From assembly GCF_036850765.1 (NCBI RefSeq), contig NC_089492.1, forward strand, positions 199,670,276 through 199,734,275: a stretch of DNA of 64,000 bases, written 5' to 3'. The notes below the pieces were generated by a model, which did no database searches, was not told the DNA's origin, and saw only the letters and a list, made by a program, of their open reading frames with translations. The position numbers and the translations under genes are program-made. Origin of the DNA: Saccopteryx bilineata (lineage: Eukaryota > Chordata > Mammalia > Chiroptera > Emballonuridae). Positions 58,204 to 64,000 of the stretch are shown piece by piece (position 1 is the first letter of the stretch; the number at the start of each line of letters is the position of its first letter).

Positions 58204-59069
58204 TAGAGCAATGATTTAAAGGGAAAGAAAATGGAAAAGGAAAATACAGTGTAAAAAAAGGTTACTTTACTCCTTTGCTCCAAACAGGCTTGTTGGTGTA
58301 GAAACATAGTCTGATCCAGTTCTGACAGCCACCACTGAAATGACTCACTTTTTTCATTTACTCTTAAGTGAAAGTTGTCCATGGATTAGGCCCAGAGCTT
58401 GTGAAATCCCTTCCTCCCAGACACTGCCTCCAACCTCTTTCAGAATGATAACTCCAGGGGGATGAGAGGGCTTTCAGGTCTTCACCTTCCCTTTCATTGT
58501 GATCATCAGTCTGAGCAACATAAATTAATCAAGGACGCTGAGGTGATCTCCTCTAGGACAGGATAGAAATTCCTGCTTGTCATACAGGCTGACTTAACAG
58601 CCATTTAATTCTAGCAGGATCTAAAGTCAGCCCAGCCCATATACTGGGAGGAAAGAGAAAAAAAAGAATAAGAAAAGGAAGAGACTGGCCAGAAGGGAAG
58701 GCTAAAAAACTCGTAGCTTATTAAGAGCATTCACGGTAAGTGTCAACAGCAGTGTGATTGCAAAGCATTGTGCATTCTTCAGGCATCAATGTGACCCTAA
58801 ATGGAATCACATTCCCCTCTGTGGTGCCTGGTGCACAAAAGAAAAGCAGGCCAGCCCCAGAAGTAGATGAAACTACAAAAATGGCAGAGGAGACTTCCTC
58901 TCTTCCTGAGCTACAGAGGGTGAGCAGGCAACTTTGGTCCATGGTGGGCCCCTCACCTTCACTAGCTGGGATCGGTGTGTGGCATCTACGGCTTCCTTTC
59001 TGTGAACCTTCTAAGCTTCTAAGGAACAAAGTAGCTCCTAGCCACAAGTTTGGGGATCCCGAACTGTTA

Positions 59070-59185
59070 TGCAGGACAGAAAAAAGATCATGTCCTCTCA
59101 AAGATATGACACTAACCTTCTTTGGAATGGTGCCTAGTACGGAGTTGGTAGGCACTCCCTAAATGTATACTGAATGATGAGAACA
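59070..59185 (+). repeat. L2/MIR-type 3' tail
   Basis: GGAATGGTGCCTAGTACGGA, GTTGGTAGGCACTCCCTAAA and TGTATACTGAATGATGAG resemble the ...GTGCCTGGCACATAGTAGG... and GAATGAATGA end. It accounts for the C terminus of a 134-codon open frame at 58758-59162. Confidence 0.65.
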
Positions 59186-61405
59186 AGATGAAAAACAATG
59201 AGCATAAAGATCACAACATAAGACTAGAGCAAGGGAAGAGAAATATTGTCAAGTGCCCACGCTGTATCGTGGTGACCCCAGAACCAAGGCTGAACTTGTG
59301 GCCGTGCTGTGTGAAGGGCACCTGCGCAGCCTGCTCCAGGCACCAGTCTCCTGACTGTCTATTCCACGGGACACGCTAAGGAGCAGCTCACTCTGAACTA
59401 CAATCATAAGGAGACAAACTATGCAAATGTAGCAAAGAAAGGAGTCAAAACTGTCAAAATGTTCAGCTGCTCGCCACCTAAGAACATCTATTTATCTTGG
59501 CTTAGTCATTAATAAAGCACGAAAAATATCTTCCTTGGAGGCTACAGACTGTAGAACATAAGGTACCTGAAAAAATGCTTCGATGCCTGCACACGTGTGC
59601 AATTCATGGCGGTTAATTACTAATTCAGAAAGCAGCAAGAGTGCTGGCAGCATGAAGGACCTCAGTGCTACAAGAAAATTGGATGAACTTAAAATGATCT
59701 TACTAGTAAAGAGATTGGGTTCTGCAAATATTTTAATGTGATCTGCAGTCAATTTTCATTAATTGGACCTAAACAGAAGACCATTCTCTAGTGCTGAGTT
59801 TCGTAGAGACAGAGAAAAGGGATGGGATGTCTGTCTTCGGCTCAATTATGGCAAGTATAGCAAATTTAGAGTAACACAAAAGAACATTCTATAACAATCT
59901 GAAAAATTCATGTTATCAAAAATAGTAGCAGTGCTTCTATTAGTATAGTATTTATGGAACTTACTATTTTATATTATCTCTAATATTAAAAAATCCATAA
60001 AACTAAAATTGGTTATCTTATTTTGAAATAAAATTCTTACTAAATAAATCCAATTAATATTAAACTTTTATGGAGCTAATAAATGTCAAGTTACAACTAC
60101 CAGTTGGCCCAAGACTGCACTGAAATATAAAAACAAACAAACAAACAAACAAAACCCCAGAAACTGAGTCTCTGCTTCTTTAAGACCATCATGATTTCTA
60201 GGGGGAAACAAGCAGCTAATTTATTTCAATGGTATGGCCATTTGCTTGGACGAACAAGTTTAGAGAATCGCACCAACACTGATGTGATGGGGGCCTGAGG
60301 GAGAAAAAAGGCGGAGATTATGAAAAAGCCTCTTATATGCACTGACCTCATACACACTGAATATTCATAATACCAAGCAACACATCAATTAGTATTACAT
60401 AATGTGGAAAAAAATTAGGAAAATACAGAAAAGTAAGAGTTATACGAGATCTGCCAACTAAAACTTTTTGAAGAAGTTTTTGTATCGGCCTTTGAAAGAA
60501 ACTATAGACAGTACTTGGGTGAAATGAGAGTTTAGAAAGTATCCCAGGGGCTCTTGAACAAAAGGTTAAAGCTTTCTAAGTGCACATTCTCAAAAGTTCT
60601 AATATTGTTTAGTTTTCTGTTTCAACAAGCCCAGTAACCACCAAAAGTAAGTTTTAGCCTTTCTTTGGGCCTGAAACTAAAGTGTACACCTAAAATGGTA
60701 TGTAGGCTAGTACTTAAAAGCAGGTGAAGATCTGATCTCAGGATTAGTAAAGAGATCAAACTCTCGCTTGTTTCAAGTACAATTTCTAAAATTCACTGGT
60801 CTTTTCTTTCTGAAACATTGTAAGTAAGAGTCATCTGAAGGGCTTAGTTGATATTTTACTTTTCAAAAGAAAGACCAAGCCCTTCAGAACCTGTTTTCTC
60901 TCTGGGAAAGCTAACAGAAACCAGTTACAGAGTATAATTCTACTCTCTGACCAACCAAAACATAAGAGAAAATACTAAAAGGAGAGGGAGTTCAAGAAGG
61001 GGCAAGAATTGAGAAATCTCTGCAATGGAAGAACTATTTTAGCTGCTAATAAAAGTGACACATTTAGAAACCTTGGTTTTCATCTTATCCCATCAGGTAC
61101 CAGTAGCAACATGAGTGTGCACACAGGTGAGGTCCTCCTCAAAGTTATTTTTTCTTTGACCATCACATTTACGAGTTCTCAGGGTGGCAAGCTGAATTGA
61201 ACTCTGAGGTTCCCAAATACAGAGCTCTTTATTAACACTGATCATCTAATACCCATTAGCGAGTTGAGCAAAATACACTAGGGATCCTAGCAAGAGCTTA
61301 ATTTCACAATACTCGCAAAAAATCTGACTCCAAAAGAAGAAACATAAAATTAAAATAAATTTAAATGTGGACCTGTCCCACACCTGACCAAGGCCACAGC
61401 TCATA

Positions 61406-61885
61406 CAGTAGTCCCTCCTTATCTGAGGTTTTGCTGTCCACGGTTTCAGTTACCTGCGGTCAACCACAGTACGAAAATATTGAATGAAGATTCCAGAAAT
61501 AAACAATTCATAAGCTTTAAATTGCACGCCCTTCTGAATAGTGTGATGAAACCTTGCAATGCCTTGCACCATCCCAGCCAGGACTGGAATCACCCCTTCA
61601 TCCAGCACATCCACACGCTGTGGACGCTTCCCATCCGTTAAGTCACTTGGTAGCTGTCTGGGTTATTGGATCGACTGTCACAGTATCGCAGTGCCTGTGT
61701 TAGAGTCACCCTTATTTCACTTAATAATTGCCCCAAAGTGCAATCGTAGTGATGCTGGCATTTGAATATGCCAGTGAGAAGAGATGAAGTGTATGTAAGA
61801 TAAATGTACTTTGTAGATTCAGTACGATCTAGTTTCAGACATCCACTGGGGTCTTGGAATGTATCCCCAGGAATTAGTGTACTAT
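61406..61885 (+). mobile_element. Tigger-type DNA transposon, internally deleted
   Basis: After TA, the end CAGTAGTCCCTCCTTATCTG, CCACGGTTTCAGTTACCTGC and AATATTGAATGAAGATTCCA matches Tigger (pogo/Tc1 group). A stub of the transposase start follows, with its ATG changed (ATTGCCCCAAAG). Internal coding is then missing, and TCAGACATCCACTGGGGTCT and TTGGAATGTATCCCC give the right end. A mammalian fossil. Confidence 0.85.
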
Positions 61886-61924
61886 TACAAAAAACAAAAG
61901 CCTCTCCCTCTTGAGACAATCACT

Positions 61925-62220
61925 CTCTATACTTTATTTTATTGTGGTAAAAATATACATAGCATATTATAAAATATATATAACATTTTAGTCATTTTAA
62001 GTATACAGTTCAGTGCATAAAAGAACACTCACATTTACATCTCGATCATCCACCCCCTCCCTAAATGTTTCATCTTCCCGGGTTAAAATTTTGTACTCAT
62101 TAAACACCAACTTCACATTTTCCTCCTCCTAGCTCCTGATAACACTTCTTCACCTTCCTGTCTCTGAATTTGACTACTCCTGTACCTCTATACAACCCTA
62201 CAGGTAATTTGACCCTGAAA
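61925..62220 (-). repeat. L1 (old) 3' UTR fragment
   Basis: TTATTGTGGTAAAAATATAC, TTAAGTATACAGTTCAGTGC, CATCTTCCCGGGT and TCTCTGAATTTGACTACTCC are antisense L1 words. Confidence 0.8.
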
Positions 62221-63479
62221 AAATCAGTTTGGCCACACTCTTAAAGACCCAGGAAATGGCCATCACAGACTTGAGGCTGTTTTCAGATACAAATGGTAGA
62301 TGTGACAGCCTTAGTCTCCGTTATCAAACCCCTTGCTCGCAGAGCGTTGCGCTCCAAAGAAAGCATATGAAAGTTCCCATCTAGTTTATGTGTGTGGGAG
62401 CCAAACCCAGTGTCTGGCACATGCATTTTGACTATTATTTTTGAGTTTAAGAATTTTCACATGGCCAATCACATTTTAAAGAGCAAAGGTAGAATACAAA
62501 AGTATATATATAGTAAGATTACATCTGCAAAACATGTATGTCTGTGGACTAAAAACTGGAAGTTAGCATAAAACACAAAAGCTAATAAGGGCTAATGGGT
62601 GAGATTCTCAGCTACCTCTCTTTTTAACTATTTGTACCGTAACAAAAATCTCAAATAAATAACTAGAAAATGACCACAGAGGATAAATACCATTTTTCAA
62701 TTGTGATACATAATTCTTATTTTAAGTCTAGGTTCTAAACTGAAGATGAATCTTCCTAAGGTACCTATTTGCCACTGATTCTTCCTGCACCAGCTAAATT
62801 TAGGAAACACTACTACAAATAACAACTTCCAAGAACTCTGTGGTGCTTGATGGGGTAGAGAGTGGTGGTAAGGTCAGAGTGGAAAGATAAGATTTAGCCC
62901 TTAGTTTGATTTTGTGAGAAAAAAATGCAAATGAGAAACCTCTAACACCTGTTAACTTCTTTCAGGTTAGTCAAAAAATGACATACATTTGACTCGTCAG
63001 ATCAACAGATGAGGACCCAAATGCTTATTTTTGCTCAAGCTATTTCAATGAAAGGCTAAAGTGGGCATAGTCAGCACATCAGATTTCCTTGAGCCAACAA
63101 GGGCGGGTTATGGGAAGGAAGACAGTGAGGAAGGTTCACACCAGCTCAAACCCACCACTGAAAGCCCTCTTCTGTGATTTCAGTTCTATCTGGGGACTTG
63201 CTGATGTACTCAATGTGACTCAAGTTTCAGCAGTCTCCAAACCAAGAAACTGCACAGTATTACTTAATAAATGTTAATGCTCAATGACCATTTAATATTA
63301 TTACTGTGAATGAACACTGATGCTTAGCAATTATCAGAAATCAACGGTAGAAACTTCAGGAGCATTCTACAGATTCTCCTTATAAAACTTGATACAAAGG
63401 TACACTGTCATCTGGTCTCTCAACAACAGTGCGTCCTTCCTGTCTGCAAAATAAAAATAATCCTGTCCTCAGTCCTTTA

Positions 63480-63900
63480 ATACTTGTCCACAGCTGACCT
63501 CCTGCCCTCACCTTCATACTTGCCCCCTGTGACTCCCCCCAACTCACCAAACTCTCGGTATCCTGACCTGCTTGTGAGCCTCTCCAAATGTCTTATACTT
63601 TCCTGCCCACCCTCCTCAGGGTTCCTGTGGTTTCTTCCCTCTGGAGTACCCTTGTCCTTCAAACTCTTTCCAGTAACACTTCCTCAGTAAAACCTCCCCT
63701 GACCTCATCTCCCTCCCCTCAGACTGACTCCAGCTGCCTGTTCTAAATGCTCCCTCAACACACAGCACAACACAAAGCCAGCACAAATGCACCAGGGACC
63801 CAGGACAGAGGGTAGTCATTGCTGGTGAATGGTCAGTCTCTCTAGACTCCAAATCCTTCGAATGCACAGACTCTATCTTAGTCATCTTTCTCTCAGTATC
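63480..63900 (+). repeat. L2 LINE fragment
   Basis: Contains CTCCAAATGTCTTATACTTT, CCCTCTGGAGTACCCTTGTC, TTCCAGTAACACTTCCTCAG and ATGCACAGACTCTATCTTAG. Diverged. Confidence 0.6.
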
Positions 63901-64000
63901 CTAGCTCTTCTTTCTTCAAAGACCATCCATTAATGTGAAGTAAAGGAAGGAATACATGGGAAGGGAGATCCACTTTTACAATTTTAAGTACATGGCCGCC

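Larger units (their letters stand above)
55914..64000 (-). other. DUSP22: DUSP22 long upstream intron (partial, runs off the window)
   Basis: No sequence for the preceding DUSP22 exon (the part encoding the N-terminal strands and LSVHDSARP-like region) was found here, so this is the 3' part of a long intron. It holds a VES SINE (57836-58203), an L2/MIR tail (59070-59185), a Tigger relic (61406-61885), an L1 fragment (61925-62220) and L2 (63480-63900). The stretches 55950-57800, 58220-59060 and 59200-61400 show nothing I can support. Confidence 0.75.

Noticed and set aside
55914..64000. Search for the upstream DUSP22 exons
   Set aside because: No sequence encoding the preceding residues or the start was found. 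The exon is probably beyond the right edge, in line with a long intron.

Overview
The window looks like nuclear DNA from a placental mammal, most likely a bat. It holds one identifiable gene in a sea of interspersed repeats. The bat call rests on many tRNA-derived SINEs of the VES type (heads like GCCTGACCTGTGGTGGCGCA) and on several short hAT-type DNA transposons with sharp target-site duplications. L1, L2 and MIR copies are also present. The long SINE subfamilies with a GGCTTGAGC-type repeated body suggest an emballonurid-like lineage, but this is from memory and tentative.

The gene is the 3' half of DUSP22 (JSP1/VHX, an atypical dual-specificity phosphatase) on the minus strand. Coding exons lie at 55864-55913, 45330-45404, 42400-42571 and 41737-41919, with an alternative last coding exon at 40051-40100. 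Reading phases join without a break. The signature HCLAGVSRS is rebuilt across an intron that splits the catalytic Cys codon. The transcript has two possible C termini: splice at 41847 to 40100 (short tail ending AFLRRL), or read through to a stop at 41737 (tail ending YTTET). A polyadenylation signal sits at 39604-39609. The 5' exons (start codon, N-terminal residues) are beyond the right edge, so 55914-64000 is intron.

Positions 1-39590 lie downstream of DUSP22 and appear intergenic. In human the next gene in that direction is IRF4; no IRF4 exon was recognised here. This half holds four short hAT elements (3008, 5285, 9200, 32975), VES SINEs, a 5'-truncated L1 with an open ORF2 tail (30054-30813), and L2/MIR relics. 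It also holds a rearranged stretch at 13.5-19.7 kb with a 0.72-kb inverted duplication and two direct duplications.

No functional RNA gene, CRISPR array, prokaryotic feature or complete protein-coding gene other than partial DUSP22 was found. Most open reading frames are repeat-derived or random.
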